64,000 bases of DNA from JASSUD01 sp031963005 (lineage in GTDB: Bacteria; Pseudomonadota; Gammaproteobacteria; Burkholderiales; Burkholderiaceae): the NCBI GenBank assembly GCA_031963005.1, contig JASSUL010000001.1:291665-355664 (forward strand), in the 5' to 3' direction. Shown in pieces: positions 8,283 to 16,950 of the stretch. Below the pieces are notes generated by a model. The model did no database searches and was not told the DNA's origin. It saw only the letters and a program-made list of their open reading frames with translations. Position numbers and translations under genes: made by a program. The stretch's first letter is position 1; the number at the start of each line of letters is the position of its first letter.

Positions 8283-8852
8283 TTATGCTTTTCCAGCAGC
8301 TAATAGAACGACGACTTGCGCGCTAATTGCTTCTTGTCTTCCTACGCTTCCTACCCCTTCATTCGTCTTGGCTTTGATATTGACACAATCTCGCGCAATG
8401 TGGAGATCTTCTGCAATATTTTCCGCCATGCGGGAAAGGTAAGAAGAAAGTTTAGGTGTTTGCGCAAGGATAGTGCTATCTACATTCACCACATGATAGC
8501 CTGCAGCGCGAATAAGTCGCACCGTCCTTCTCAACAGTACACGGCTATCTGCGCCCGCAAAGCGTGCATCGGTATCGGGAAAATGTTGACCGATATCTCC
8601 AAGCGCTGCAGCACCTAAAAGTGCATCGGTTATTGCATGCAATAAAACATCGGCATCCGAATGACCGTGCAATCCGTGAGTATGCGGCACTTGCACCCCT
8701 CCCAGCATCAGGGGGCGGTCGGGTACCAAAACGTGTATGTCATAGCCTTGCCCAATACGCCAAGGAAAAGCGCTAGGTGCGGTTTTCTGATAGTTTGTCA
8801 GGCGCGTGCAATCTCGCGCAGCGAAACGTCGTTTAATATGAATCAGTTTCAT
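8283..8852 (-). CDS. ispF: 2-C-methyl-D-erythritol 2,4-cyclodiphosphate synthase
   Basis: MEP-pathway enzyme forming 2-C-methyl-D-erythritol 2,4-cyclodiphosphate. The catalytic core begins RIGQGYDIHVL (metal-binding D and H), continues LHGHSDADVLLHAITDALLGA, IGQHFPDTD, and ends with INIKAKTNEG-like VNIKAKTNEGVGSVGRQE. The core is of normal length, but about 31 residues precede it, beginning at the ATG at 8852. No closer ATG is available, and that ATG overlaps the ispD stop by 4 bp (ATGA), so translational coupling supports the long form. The extension is basic and has no signal-peptide character. Forms an operon with ispD. Confidence 0.96.
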   Translation of the reverse strand: MKLIHIKRRFAARDCTRLTNYQKTAPSAFPWRIGQGYDIHVLVPDRPLMLGGVQVPHTHGLHGHSDADVLLHAITDALLGAAALGDIGQHFPDTDARFAGADSRVLLRRTVRLIRAAGYHVVNVDSTILAQTPKLSSYLSRMAENIAEDLHIARDCVNIKAKTNEGVGSVGRQEAISAQVVVLLAAGKA

Positions 8853-9595
8853 AGCTCGCTCACCTGCAGGCCACCCACACTCGAGGCTAATAAGCCTTCA
8901 AGCGCTTTAAAGTCATCCGGATAAGTCACTTTGACATTACGCAGACTGCCTAAAACCATGCGAGGGTGATACCCCATGCGCTCCATCGCTTCCGCCTCAT
9001 CCTCTACGGGTTGCTGTGCTTGCTGCGCCTTTACGAGCGCATCGCGCAATATGCCCATTCGGAACATTTGCGGTGTTTGCGCGAGCCATAGCGCTTTTTT
9101 AGATTCTCGGCATAAGACACGTGGCTCGTCTTGCACATCCTTTTCTTCCTGAGGCTGCGCGCGCTTTAATGCATCAGTAACGGGTATGGCTAAAATACCT
9201 CCCACATCATCATCCCGCACCGACTCGATCAAACTTCGTATGAGCGCGGGCGTGATGCCTGGACGCGCGGCATCATGCACCAGCACCCAATCTTGATCAG
9301 AAGCGCCCAATTCCGCTAACACTTCTAAACCATTCAGGACCGTATCCTGCCGCAAAGCACCGCCACAGCGACGCACCACAAAACGCAAGCCAGAAAAACG
9401 CCTCGAGTCAAAATGGCGATCATCAGGCGCTAATACGACCAGCGTCTTGGCAATTTCATGACATGCATCAAATGCCAAAAGCGTATGGTGCAAGATATCG
9501 CGCCCTGCAATCATTCGATACTGCTTAGGAAAGGACTGCCCTGCACGGGAGCCGACGCCCGCACTGGGAATCAAGGCAAAAAGACGTTCATTCAC
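8849..9595 (-). CDS. ispD: 2-C-methyl-D-erythritol 4-phosphate cytidylyltransferase
   Basis: Transfers CMP from CTP to methylerythritol 4-phosphate in isoprenoid synthesis. The 248-residue product starts with the nucleotide-binding loop ALIPSAGVGSRAGQSFPKQY, followed by GRDILHHTLLAF, VLVHDAARPGITPALI, GGILAIPVTDALKRA and WLAQTPQMFR, all characteristic. The frame starts at a GTG at 9595; the nearby ATG at 9591 is out of frame, and I see no good Shine-Dalgarno sequence. An extra charged segment, QPQEEKDVQDEPRVL, lies at about residues 147-161. The stop overlaps the ispF ATG. Confidence 0.95.
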   Translation of the reverse strand: MNERLFALIPSAGVGSRAGQSFPKQYRMIAGRDILHHTLLAFDACHEIAKTLVVLAPDDRHFDSRRFSGLRFVVRRCGGALRQDTVLNGLEVLAELGASDQDWVLVHDAARPGITPALIRSLIESVRDDDVGGILAIPVTDALKRAQPQEEKDVQDEPRVLCRESKKALWLAQTPQMFRMGILRDALVKAQQAQQPVEDEAEAMERMGYHPRMVLGSLRNVKVTYPDDFKALEGLLASSVGGLQVSEL

Positions 9596-9710
9596 AACGC
9601 TGAGTCAATCACAATAAAAAGTGAAACAAAAAATACTATTCCATTCAGTACGAAACTTCAGTACAAAACGGTACGCTTACGCTATACCGAAAAATACTGC
9701 AAAAAGTCTC

Positions 9711-9894
9711 AGAACCTGTTTAGTATCTTCCAAAAAGGCCGCTCTTTACGTATTTGATAAAAATGCGGTGCGGTGCTCGGGATCGTTACTGTACAAAAGT
9801 ACAATTCCGGTCTCTGTGCTCCTGCTCCCCTAAATAGAAACCCTTTTGGCAATGCTTTTAGGCAAGCTTGCCTGTCAAAATACTAAACAGTTCT
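9711..9894. repeat. Palindromic intergenic repeat, family 2, copy A
   Basis: 184-bp element bounded by an inverted repeat (AGAACCTGTTTAGTAT at 9711, ATACTAAACAGTTCT ending at 9894). Its centre, read on the minus strand, is GGGGAGCAGGAGCACAG then ACCGGAATTGTACTTTTG, GTACAGTAACGATCCCGAGC. The same core is in copies at 16349-16496 and 28199-28345, in the opposite orientation. No coding capacity. It occupies most of the interval between ispD and mfd. Confidence 0.8.
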
Positions 9895-10160
9895 AAGTAT
9901 CACACATACTTTCGCTAAAAATCCGCTACCAAGTCCGATATGGGAGTACAAAATAGGTAAGGCGAAGAGGCTTTGACGGTTTCCTTTTTAGTGCCCCTTT
10001 AGTATTTCCTTTTAGGAATTTTTTATGGCACTCTTTCAAACGCCCTATCCTTGCGCATCTTTTACGTATCTTATTTCTCATCTAGGCAATAATGCGCGCA
10101 CTACACAATACTCCCTGAATTCTATAATGTAGCGTTGCTTTCCCACTTTATTCATCTGCT
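9895..10160. promoter_or_regulatory. Upstream region of mfd
   Basis: 266 bp left of mfd after the repeat. It must carry the mfd promoter, but I could not identify a clear -35/-10 pair, and no gene or RNA is recognisable. The ATG of mfd is preceded by TTCATCTGCT, with no evident Shine-Dalgarno sequence. Confidence 0.35.
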
Positions 10161-13100
10161 ATGTCTCAAAACGCAACCGCCTTATCCGCTCCTGTTACCG
10201 CTCCAGCCCCCTTTCTGCCCTGCCCTGCGCCACTGGTTAAGGCGGGCCAGCGCTTTGAGATTCGCGGCATGGAGACTTCTGCTGACGCATTAGCGATTGC
10301 AGGGTACTTCAGCGCGCATCGCGCACAGATGTCTCTGCTAGCGGTCATTTGCGCGACGGCAGCGGATGCGCAGCGCTTGCAAACCGAAATTGCCTACTTT
10401 GCACCGGACCTCCGCGTACGGCTTTTGCCCGACTGGGAAACACTGCCTTACGATACGTTTTCTCCGCATCAGGATTTAATTTCTCAGCGATTAGCCACTT
10501 TACATGATCTGAGCGAAAGCCGCTGTGAGATCCTTTTAATTCCTGCGATGACCGCACTCTATCGGCTGCCTCCCCGCGCCTTTATGGCGGCCTACACTTT
10601 TGAATTTACGCAGGCGCAGAAACTCGATGCACGCCAACTCAAAGCGCAATTGGTCCTCGGAGGCTATGAGCATGTCAGCCAGGTTATGCGTCCAGGAGAA
10701 TACTGCATCCGCGGCGGATTGATCGATTTATTTCCGATGGGCTCTGCATTCCCGTATCGAATCGATCTTTTTGATGATGAAGTCGATACGATACGGGCAT
10801 TTGATCCCGATACGCAAAGAAGCCTGCATGTAGTCCCTGAAGTGCGGCTCTTGCCAGGCCGTGAATTTCCCTTTGATGCCGCAGCACGGCAGGGTTTTCG
10901 TACGCGCTGGCGCGAAGCATTCGCTGGGGATCCCAGCCGTATTTCGATCTACCAAAATGTTAGCGAAGGGGTTCCTTTTGCGGGGATTGAATATTACCTG
11001 CCTCTCTTTTTTGAAGAAACAGCAACACTCTTTGATTATCTGCCTCAGCAAAAGCAGCCTGCCCAACTGGCTTTTGTAGGCGAATTACGCCAGGTTATTG
11101 AGCGTTTTTCTGCCGATACGAAGCAACGCTATAGCTTTCTCTCACACCATCCCGATCGCCCTATCCTGCCGCCTGAGCGCTTATTTTTGTCGATCGATGA
11201 TTTTTTCACGCTGGCGAAGCCGTTTGCACGGCTGGTTTTGTCTCCTCAGAATACGAATAAGCTTCAAGACACCCCAGCCACGCAGATACCTGCAGATACT
11301 CTTGAAAAAACCGACGATACAAACGCATCGCTATCGCCTGAGCACAACATCGCAGCAGACCTCCCCCTCAGCGAGTGCTGGAGTCTCCCTCTGCCGCGTC
11401 TCACGATAGATCGCCATGCCGAACATCCTCTAGGCGCACTCTCTGCATATCTAAAGACCCCTGCACAACGTGTCTTTATCGCCGCAGAATCGGCCGGTCG
11501 GCGTGAAACGCTCTGGCAATTGCTCAACGAAAACGCGCTTCAGCCCGCGCTCATTGATCATTTCCCGGATTTTCTCCATAGCGATGTGCCGTTTGCATTG
11601 GGCATCGCGCCTTTAGCTGCAGGCTTTGTACTGCCGCAACGCGCCCTAGCCTCTCCCCAACGACATAAAGAGCACCTCGATGCTTCGCAGCCGGTAATGC
11701 GTCTTACGCTGCTCACTGAGAATGAACTCTACGGACCCGCAGCACGCCGCACTAAACGCCGACAGGAGCGCGCCAGTAATATCGATACGATGGTGCGCGA
11801 TTTATCGGAACTCAAAATCAATGATCCCGTTGTGCACAGTCAGCATGGTATCGCCCGCTATCGTGGGCTGATGACGATGGACTTAGGCACTGGAGAAACC
11901 GAGTTTTTGCATCTTGAATATGCGGATCATAGTAAGCTCTACGTGCCCATTGATCAGCTATTGATGATATCGCGGTATAGCGGTGCAAATCTTGATGATG
12001 TGCCTCTCCATACTTTAGGCTCCGGCCAGTGGGAAAAAGCACGACGACGCGCTGCTGCACAAGTACACGATACCGCCGCTGAGCTACTGGATTTATACGC
12101 CCGTCGCGCTGCACGTACTGGCTATGCATTCACGGTCGAGTCCCAGGCTTACGCCCAGTTCACCGAAGATTTTGGTTTTGAAGAAACTCCAGATCAAAAT
12201 GCAGCGATTACGGCTGTGCTCAACGACATGACGTCTGGTCGGCCTATGGATCGACTCATTTGCGGCGATGTCGGTTTTGGAAAAACCGAAGTCGCGCTAC
12301 GCGCGGCCTTTATTGCGGTTCAAAATGGTCGCCAAGTCGCTGTATTGGCTCCGACCACTTTGCTTGCAGAGCAACACTTTCAAACTTTCTCGGACCGCTT
12401 TGCTGCTTGGCCTATCCACGTTGCAGGATTGTCCCGCTTTAAATCGTCTAAAGATATTGCCAGCAGCATAGAGGCCATTAAAGCAGGCACCATCGACATT
12501 GCCATTGGAACGCATAAACTGCTGTCTTCCGATATTGCTTTTAAACAATTAGGTTTAGTGATTATCGATGAAGAGCATCGATTCGGCGTGCGACAAAAAG
12601 AAGCGCTGAAAGCACTGCGTGCCGAAGTGGATATTTTAACGCTCACGGCTACGCCTATTCCTCGCACGCTCAGCATGGCATTAGATGGCTTACGCGATTT
12701 CTCCGTCATCGCCACCGCGCCACAAAAACGTCTCTCTATTAAAACCTTTGTGCGTCGAGAAGATAAGAGTCTTATCCGTGAGGCGATCCTGCGCGAACTC
12801 AAACGGGGCGGTCAAGTCTATTTCCTGCACAACGCGGTTGATTCGATCGAAGAACGCAGAGCCGCGTTAGCGGGGCTGGTTCCTGAAGCGCGTATTGCCG
12901 TAGCACATGGACAAATGCACGAACGCGATCTAGAGCAAGTCATGCGCGACTTCATCGCACAACGCACCCATGTCCTACTCTGCACGACCATTATTGAAAC
13001 AGGTATTGACGTTCCCAATGCGAATACGATTTTGATCCAGCGCGCAGATACCTTTGGCTTGGCGCAATTACACCAGTTGCGCGGCCGTGTTGGTCGCTCT

Positions 13101-13874
13101 CATCACCAAGCGTATGCGTATTTGCTTGTCAACGACCCAGACAATCTGACCAAGCAAGCGATGTTGCGCCTACAAGCCATCGAGCAGATGGAAGAATTAG
13201 GGTCTGGTTTCTACCTCGCGATGCACGATCTAGAGATTCGCGGAGCGGGCCATATGTTGGGAGACAAACAGTCGGGGGAAATGCAGGCTATTGGATTCCA
13301 GTTGTACACGGATATGCTCAGCGAAGCCGTGAAAGCAATGCAAAGTGGCGAGGAACTCGATCTGACTGCGCCATTACACATCACCACAGAAATCAAACTG
13401 CACGTGAGCGCCATTTTACCCAGCGACTATTGCGCCGATATCCAAGAACGGCTCTCTCTCTACAAACGCTTAGCTAGCGGCAACACCGAAGACGAACTCA
13501 TTCAGTTACAAGAAGAACTCATCGACCGCTTTGGCAAACTCCCTGCAGCAGCCCAAGCACTCCTAGAAACCCACCGCTTACGCATTGCCGCCGCACCTCT
13601 GGGCATCCTTAAAATCGACGCTACGCATACCACCGTGACGCTCCAATTTAAGCCCAAGCCACCGATGGATCCTGTGGACTTTTTACGCGTGGTTCAACAA
13701 CGCCCCCACTGCAAAATCATAGGCTCGGACAAAATCCGCCTCGATATTCCACAGCCCGCTACTACAGAGGAGACTAACCCTGCAGCTATCGCAGATCTAG
13801 CGCCGCGTTTAACAGCATTGAAAGGATTATTTCAGGCTTTGGAGCCTATTATTCAACGAAAGCCTGGGAAATGA
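10161..13874 (+). CDS. mfd: Transcription-repair coupling factor
   Basis: DNA translocase that displaces RNA polymerase stalled at lesions and recruits UvrA. The product is 1237 residues, longer than E. coli Mfd (1148). Order: UvrB-like N-terminal module (LPDWETLPYDTFSPHQDLIS), RNA-polymerase-interacting domain (DLSELKINDPVVHSQHGIAR, YRGL), then the RecG-like helicase with Walker A GDVGFGKTEVALRAAF, DEEH box IIDEEHRFGVRQKE, LTATPIPRTL, and HQLRGRVGRSHHQAYAYL, then the TRCF C-terminal domain. An extra Thr/Asp/Pro-rich segment at about residues 362-403 (11246-11370) accounts for part of the added length. It is a single-gene unit between ispD and ompW. Confidence 0.97.
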   Translation: MSQNATALSAPVTAPAPFLPCPAPLVKAGQRFEIRGMETSADALAIAGYFSAHRAQMSLLAVICATAADAQRLQTEIAYFAPDLRVRLLPDWETLPYDTFSPHQDLISQRLATLHDLSESRCEILLIPAMTALYRLPPRAFMAAYTFEFTQAQKLDARQLKAQLVLGGYEHVSQVMRPGEYCIRGGLIDLFPMGSAFPYRIDLFDDEVDTIRAFDPDTQRSLHVVPEVRLLPGREFPFDAAARQGFRTRWREAFAGDPSRISIYQNVSEGVPFAGIEYYLPLFFEETATLFDYLPQQKQPAQLAFVGELRQVIERFSADTKQRYSFLSHHPDRPILPPERLFLSIDDFFTLAKPFARLVLSPQNTNKLQDTPATQIPADTLEKTDDTNASLSPEHNIAADLPLSECWSLPLPRLTIDRHAEHPLGALSAYLKTPAQRVFIAAESAGRRETLWQLLNENALQPALIDHFPDFLHSDVPFALGIAPLAAGFVLPQRALASPQRHKEHLDASQPVMRLTLLTENELYGPAARRTKRRQERASNIDTMVRDLSELKINDPVVHSQHGIARYRGLMTMDLGTGETEFLHLEYADHSKLYVPIDQLLMISRYSGANLDDVPLHTLGSGQWEKARRRAAAQVHDTAAELLDLYARRAARTGYAFTVESQAYAQFTEDFGFEETPDQNAAITAVLNDMTSGRPMDRLICGDVGFGKTEVALRAAFIAVQNGRQVAVLAPTTLLAEQHFQTFSDRFAAWPIHVAGLSRFKSSKDIASSIEAIKAGTIDIAIGTHKLLSSDIAFKQLGLVIIDEEHRFGVRQKEALKALRAEVDILTLTATPIPRTLSMALDGLRDFSVIATAPQKRLSIKTFVRREDKSLIREAILRELKRGGQVYFLHNAVDSIEERRAALAGLVPEARIAVAHGQMHERDLEQVMRDFIAQRTHVLLCTTIIETGIDVPNANTILIQRADTFGLAQLHQLRGRVGRSHHQAYAYLLVNDPDNLTKQAMLRLQAIEQMEELGSGFYLAMHDLEIRGAGHMLGDKQSGEMQAIGFQLYTDMLSEAVKAMQSGEELDLTAPLHITTEIKLHVSAILPSDYCADIQERLSLYKRLASGNTEDELIQLQEELIDRFGKLPAAAQALLETHRLRIAAAPLGILKIDATHTTVTLQFKPKPPMDPVDFLRVVQQRPHCKIIGSDKIRLDIPQPATTEETNPAAIADLAPRLTALKGLFQALEPIIQRKPGK

Positions 13875-13928
13875 TTCAAAAGTGTATAGCAAGCTAATGG
13901 CCCCTATTTGCTGCTAAAGAAAGACGAT

Positions 13929-14007
13929 TAGACTTCTTTCGAAACCCTGTATCGGCGTCATTCCTCCCAACCTACCATACTAGCTACTCGGTTTCGAAAA
14001 AAGTCTA
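13929..14007. repeat. Palindromic intergenic repeat, family 1, copy B
   Basis: 79-bp copy starting TAGACTTCTTTCGAAACC and ending GGTTTCGAAAAAAGTCTA, with the core GGCGTCATTCCTCCCAACC. Shorter than copy A because the central palindrome is missing. It lies 55 bp after mfd and may help end that transcript. Confidence 0.8.
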
Positions 14008-14033
14008 TTATTCGCAGTGGCGTATGTCAACGA

Positions 14034-14186
14034 CTATCGTATCCACTCGATTTGCCGCCGTAGCACAGGCATAGGTTCACTCCCACCCAAAGCAGCCAAA
14101 CGTCGTGCATGCTCACATTCAATGAACGCTTTTAGGGCCTCTTGAACCAAGGTCGATTTTTCTTTTAATCCGCTTAAAGTCGGCGT
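14034..14186 (-). pseudogene. VapB-type antitoxin remnant
   Basis: Reading from just after the ompW stop, in the same frame, gives about 50 residues: TLSGLKEKSTLVQEALKAF then ARRLAALGGSEP and MPVLRR, ending at TAG 14034-14036. This matches the C-terminal two thirds of the DUF2191/VapB antitoxin family (KERSALVREALKALI, ARRLALLGG). The N-terminal ribbon strand and start codon are missing and no VapC toxin follows. The join to ompW is exact, so the porin gene either ended at or was rebuilt by a deletion or recombination breakpoint here. Confidence 0.7.
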
Positions 14187-14891
14187 TTAAAACCGATACC
14201 CTACATTCAAATACGTAATAACGGGATTCACCTTCAAACTCGCTTCTGAATTTTGTGTCACTTGCTCATTGACCTTTGTTTTCAGTTTAGCGGTGGTGCG
14301 AAGCGGCATATACGATACCGACAATCCGCCAAACCAATGCTCACTCCATTGATAGGACACCCCTGCATTAAAAATGGGGCTCCACGCATTCTTTGCAGAA
14401 GCCGTGGTGGGACCATGCAATACGGTCTCTAAAGCGGGGTTAGTAATACGGACGTTCTTAAACCATACTCGGCTCACCCCTACCCCCAAGTAAGGCCGCA
14501 AACGGGTACTTGCATCAAAGAAGTAGTATTTCAGTAAAAGCGTAGGGCTTAATTGACGCACGCTGCCAATTTTTCCTAATGGGCTAAGCTCTCCTGCCCC
14601 TTTCAAGTCAAATTTGGGCGGAAGACCTAGCACCAACTCACTGGCCACGTTATCTGTTACAAAATAAGTAGCAGATACACCCACGCTATCTGCATTACTC
14701 ACAGAGGCCCCTGTATGGGGTTTCTCTCCGACAACAGGGCCCGTCAACGTCAATGGACCGCTGCTATCACGGGTTATGAAATGCAGCCACCCTGCACTTA
14801 ATAATAGACTTCCCGCTGTTTGCGCTTGAGCTGCGCACGCGCAGGTGCACAAAAGGCAGCCTGCGACAATAGATTTCAATTTCATATCCAT
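14187..14891 (-). CDS. OmpW-family outer membrane beta-barrel protein
   Basis: Small eight-stranded outer-membrane porin of about 234 residues. A signal peptide is evident (MDMKLKSIVAGCLLCTCACA, cleaved after AQA). The mature part has the OmpW features: SVGVSATYFVTDNVASEL and VLGLPPKFDL, LSPTLLLKYYF, LRPYLGVGVSRVWF, FNAGVSYQWSEHWFGGLSVS, and a terminal aromatic barrel signature, TYLNVGYRF. I prefer the ATG at 14891; ATG 14885 is also possible and a TTG precedes it at 14894. Substrate is unknown; OmpW proteins pass small hydrophobic molecules. It is isolated from dgt by a terminator. Confidence 0.9.
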   Translation of the reverse strand: MDMKLKSIVAGCLLCTCACAAQAQTAGSLLLSAGWLHFITRDSSGPLTLTGPVVGEKPHTGASVSNADSVGVSATYFVTDNVASELVLGLPPKFDLKGAGELSPLGKIGSVRQLSPTLLLKYYFFDASTRLRPYLGVGVSRVWFKNVRITNPALETVLHGPTTASAKNAWSPIFNAGVSYQWSEHWFGGLSVSYMPLRTTAKLKTKVNEQVTQNSEASLKVNPVITYLNVGYRF

Positions 14892-14960
14892 CAATCTTAT
14901 CGTTATTCAAGTATAGGGATCACCAGCAACAGCTATAGATCCGCAGAACAATAGATTGTG

Positions 14961-15006
14961 TGTAAAAAAAATAAAGCCAAACAGTTTTAAATACCCTGTT
15001 TGGCTT
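14961..15006 (-). terminator. Rho-independent terminator after dgt
   Basis: Perfect 11-bp stem (AAGCCAAACAG at 14974-14984, complement at 14996-15006) with an 11-nt loop. On the minus strand it is followed by TATTTTTTTTAC (14963-14973). It ends the dgt transcript about 100 bp past the stop and upstream of ompW. Confidence 0.85.
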
Positions 15007-15107
15007 GCAGTTTTTTCGTATTCGAAATACGGGTCTTAGAGTCTGCTCCACAAAGCTATGCAACCAGTCTGCCCACTTTGCATCGGGTGCGTCGCATCGA
15101 CCTACTT

Positions 15108-16277
15108 TTACACAGACTCCTGCATATCGCAGACAAAAAGTCGTTGATATTCCTTAATCGCGTAGCGATCTGTCATCCCTGCGATGTAATGGGCAATGAA
15201 TCGAGGTTGGAGGAAAGGATCCTGTGTTTGATATTCGGGCGGAAGCAAGCGGCTATCTTTTTTAAATGCGTCAAAAATAGCGGTGATCATGTGTTGCGCT
15301 TTATTCGCCATACGCAATACCTGATAATGTCGATACAGGTTCTTAAAGAGAAAACGTTTGAGTTGTATCGCATGCTGGGCCATTTCCGCGCTGTAAGCGA
15401 CTAAAGGCGGAGCCTCTCGTACGGCATCTGGGGAATCGGGCGCATATTGTCTGAGATTGGCTTGTGTGGTGGTGATCAAGTCCACGATTAAGGCATTGAT
15501 CATACGTCGCACGGTCTCATGAATAAGGCGACGTCCTGGCAATCCTGGATAAGTCTGCTCAGCCTCTTGGTAATGTATACGCCATAAATCTAATACCTCG
15601 AGCTGTTCTAATTGGAGCAGACCAGAACGTAAACCATCGTCAATATCATGATTGTTATAGGCGATTTCATCCGCAAAATTCGCGATTTGTGCTTCCAGCG
15701 CGGGTTGCTTGCCGTTTAAAAAGCGCGCTCCCACATCCCCTAAATGCAAGGCCTTTTCATGAGTGCAGTGCTTTAGAATGCCTTCGCGCGTTTCAAAACA
15801 AAGATTTAAACCTTTAAACGCGCCATATCGCTCCTCAAGCTCATCAATAATGGTCAGGCTTTGCAAATTGTGCTCAAACCCCCCATATTCCCGCATACAA
15901 GCATTGAGCGCGTCTTGACCGGTATGGCCAAAAGGTGTGTGCCCCAAGTCATGCGCTAGCGAGATCGCTTCTACGAGGTCTTCGTTAGTCCGTAACTGGC
16001 GAGAGATCGAACGGGCAATTTGTGCGACTTCTAAACTATGCGTGAGGCGGGTACGGAATAAATCCCCCTCATGATTCACAAACACCTGGGTTTTATATTC
16101 CAAGCGACGAAAAGCCGCGCAGTGAATAATGCGATCACGGTCACGTTGAAACTCGGTGCGTGCATTCGGCATAGGTTCAAAGTAGCGCCGCCCTCGTGAG
16201 TACTTAGAATGTGACGCATAACAGGCAAGATGCGCTTCTAAATCAGGAAAATCATGCACATTTTGGTCTGTGTTCAT
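15108..16277 (-). CDS. dgt: Deoxyguanosinetriphosphate triphosphohydrolase-like protein
   Basis: HD-domain phosphohydrolase hydrolysing dNTPs, especially dGTP, to the nucleoside and tripolyphosphate. The 389-residue product has RDRIIHCAAFRRLEYKTQVF, the first HD motif in RLTHSLEVAQIARSI, the second in AISLAHDLGHTPFGHTGQDA, and a downstream NFADEIAYNNHDIDDGL motif, all typical of the dGTPase-like type 2 group. Start at ATG 16277. In Burkholderia relatives dgt directly follows aroB; here about 4.3 kb of fossils and accessory genes separates them. Confidence 0.95.
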   Translation of the reverse strand: MNTDQNVHDFPDLEAHLACYASHSKYSRGRRYFEPMPNARTEFQRDRDRIIHCAAFRRLEYKTQVFVNHEGDLFRTRLTHSLEVAQIARSISRQLRTNEDLVEAISLAHDLGHTPFGHTGQDALNACMREYGGFEHNLQSLTIIDELEERYGAFKGLNLCFETREGILKHCTHEKALHLGDVGARFLNGKQPALEAQIANFADEIAYNNHDIDDGLRSGLLQLEQLEVLDLWRIHYQEAEQTYPGLPGRRLIHETVRRMINALIVDLITTTQANLRQYAPDSPDAVREAPPLVAYSAEMAQHAIQLKRFLFKNLYRHYQVLRMANKAQHMITAIFDAFKKDSRLLPPEYQTQDPFLQPRFIAHYIAGMTDRYAIKEYQRLFVCDMQESV

Positions 16278-16348
16278 ACCTCACACTCCGGCAAAAAAAG
16301 GGGGGAATTAGCCATAAACCTCCATAAATGGGGCCTTATGGCATATAT

Positions 16349-16496
16349 TAGGGCGTGTCTTTAATGCTCCCCAAGGGTTCCTATTTGGGGGAGCAGGAGC
16401 ACAGGGACCGGAACTGTACTTTTTGTACAGTGAGGATCCCGAGCACCCCACGACTGCAAAGATAGGCCCTTGGGGGGTATTGAGGACATGCCCTAG
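16349..16496. repeat. Palindromic intergenic repeat, family 2, copy B
   Basis: 148-bp element. The outer arms pair imperfectly (TTAGGGCGTGTCTTTAATGC against GACATGCCCTAG and its neighbours). The core is GGGGGAGCAGGAGCACAGGG, ACCGGAACTGTACTTTTTG, TACAGTGAGGATCCCGAGCA and CCCCACGAC. It contains the palindrome ACTGTAC-TTTTT-GTACAGT. Noncoding. Confidence 0.85.
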
Positions 16497-16514
16497 ATCA
16501 AGGATGCCATATAT

Positions 16515-16898
16515 CTATTCTTTATCAACATATTGAACGAAGATTTTTCTAAAATTCCCAAATGAAAAGCCTTCATTTTTGACCCTTGACCCTGACCCAA
16601 TAGCAGGACAGCACGGCATCTTTGAACCGCCTTTAATATCTCCTTTCCGTACCCATTGTGCGGCATCTTTACGGGCAAGACATTTGAAGCACTGTTCTAT
16701 AACATCTGCTATCCCATGTTTAGGCCGAGATCCATAGGAGTTCGGATCCGCTGTACTTTCCACAATGGGCTCGAGAGCGAGCTTGCATCGCTCTAGCGCA
16801 TACTGGGAATGCATAGCGGACACATGCCTGGATATGATGGAGCAATTGGTCTTATCTAGTCTAGTTATATTTCTCCTGTAAGACAGAAATTCAAACAA
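16515..16898 (-). pseudogene. Group II intron reverse transcriptase/maturase fragment
   Basis: A 127-codon frame whose middle matches the palm region of group II intron-encoded proteins: LALEPIVESTADPNSYGSRP, then IEQCFKCLARKDAAQWV and GDIKG. In intact proteins this region reads ALEPIAE..ADPNSYGFRP and continues GDIRGCFDNI; here the similarity stops at GDIKG, before the catalytic YADD motif. Only about 65 of an expected 450-600 residues remain, and I see no intron RNA domain V nearby. The flanking sequence in the frame is unrelated. It is a dead fragment, part of the scarred stretch between dgt and aroB. Confidence 0.75.
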
Positions 16899-16950
16899 CT
16901 TTCAGGTCGCACCGATTCATAGACATCGCTTCAATTTTCTAGTCTGCAAA

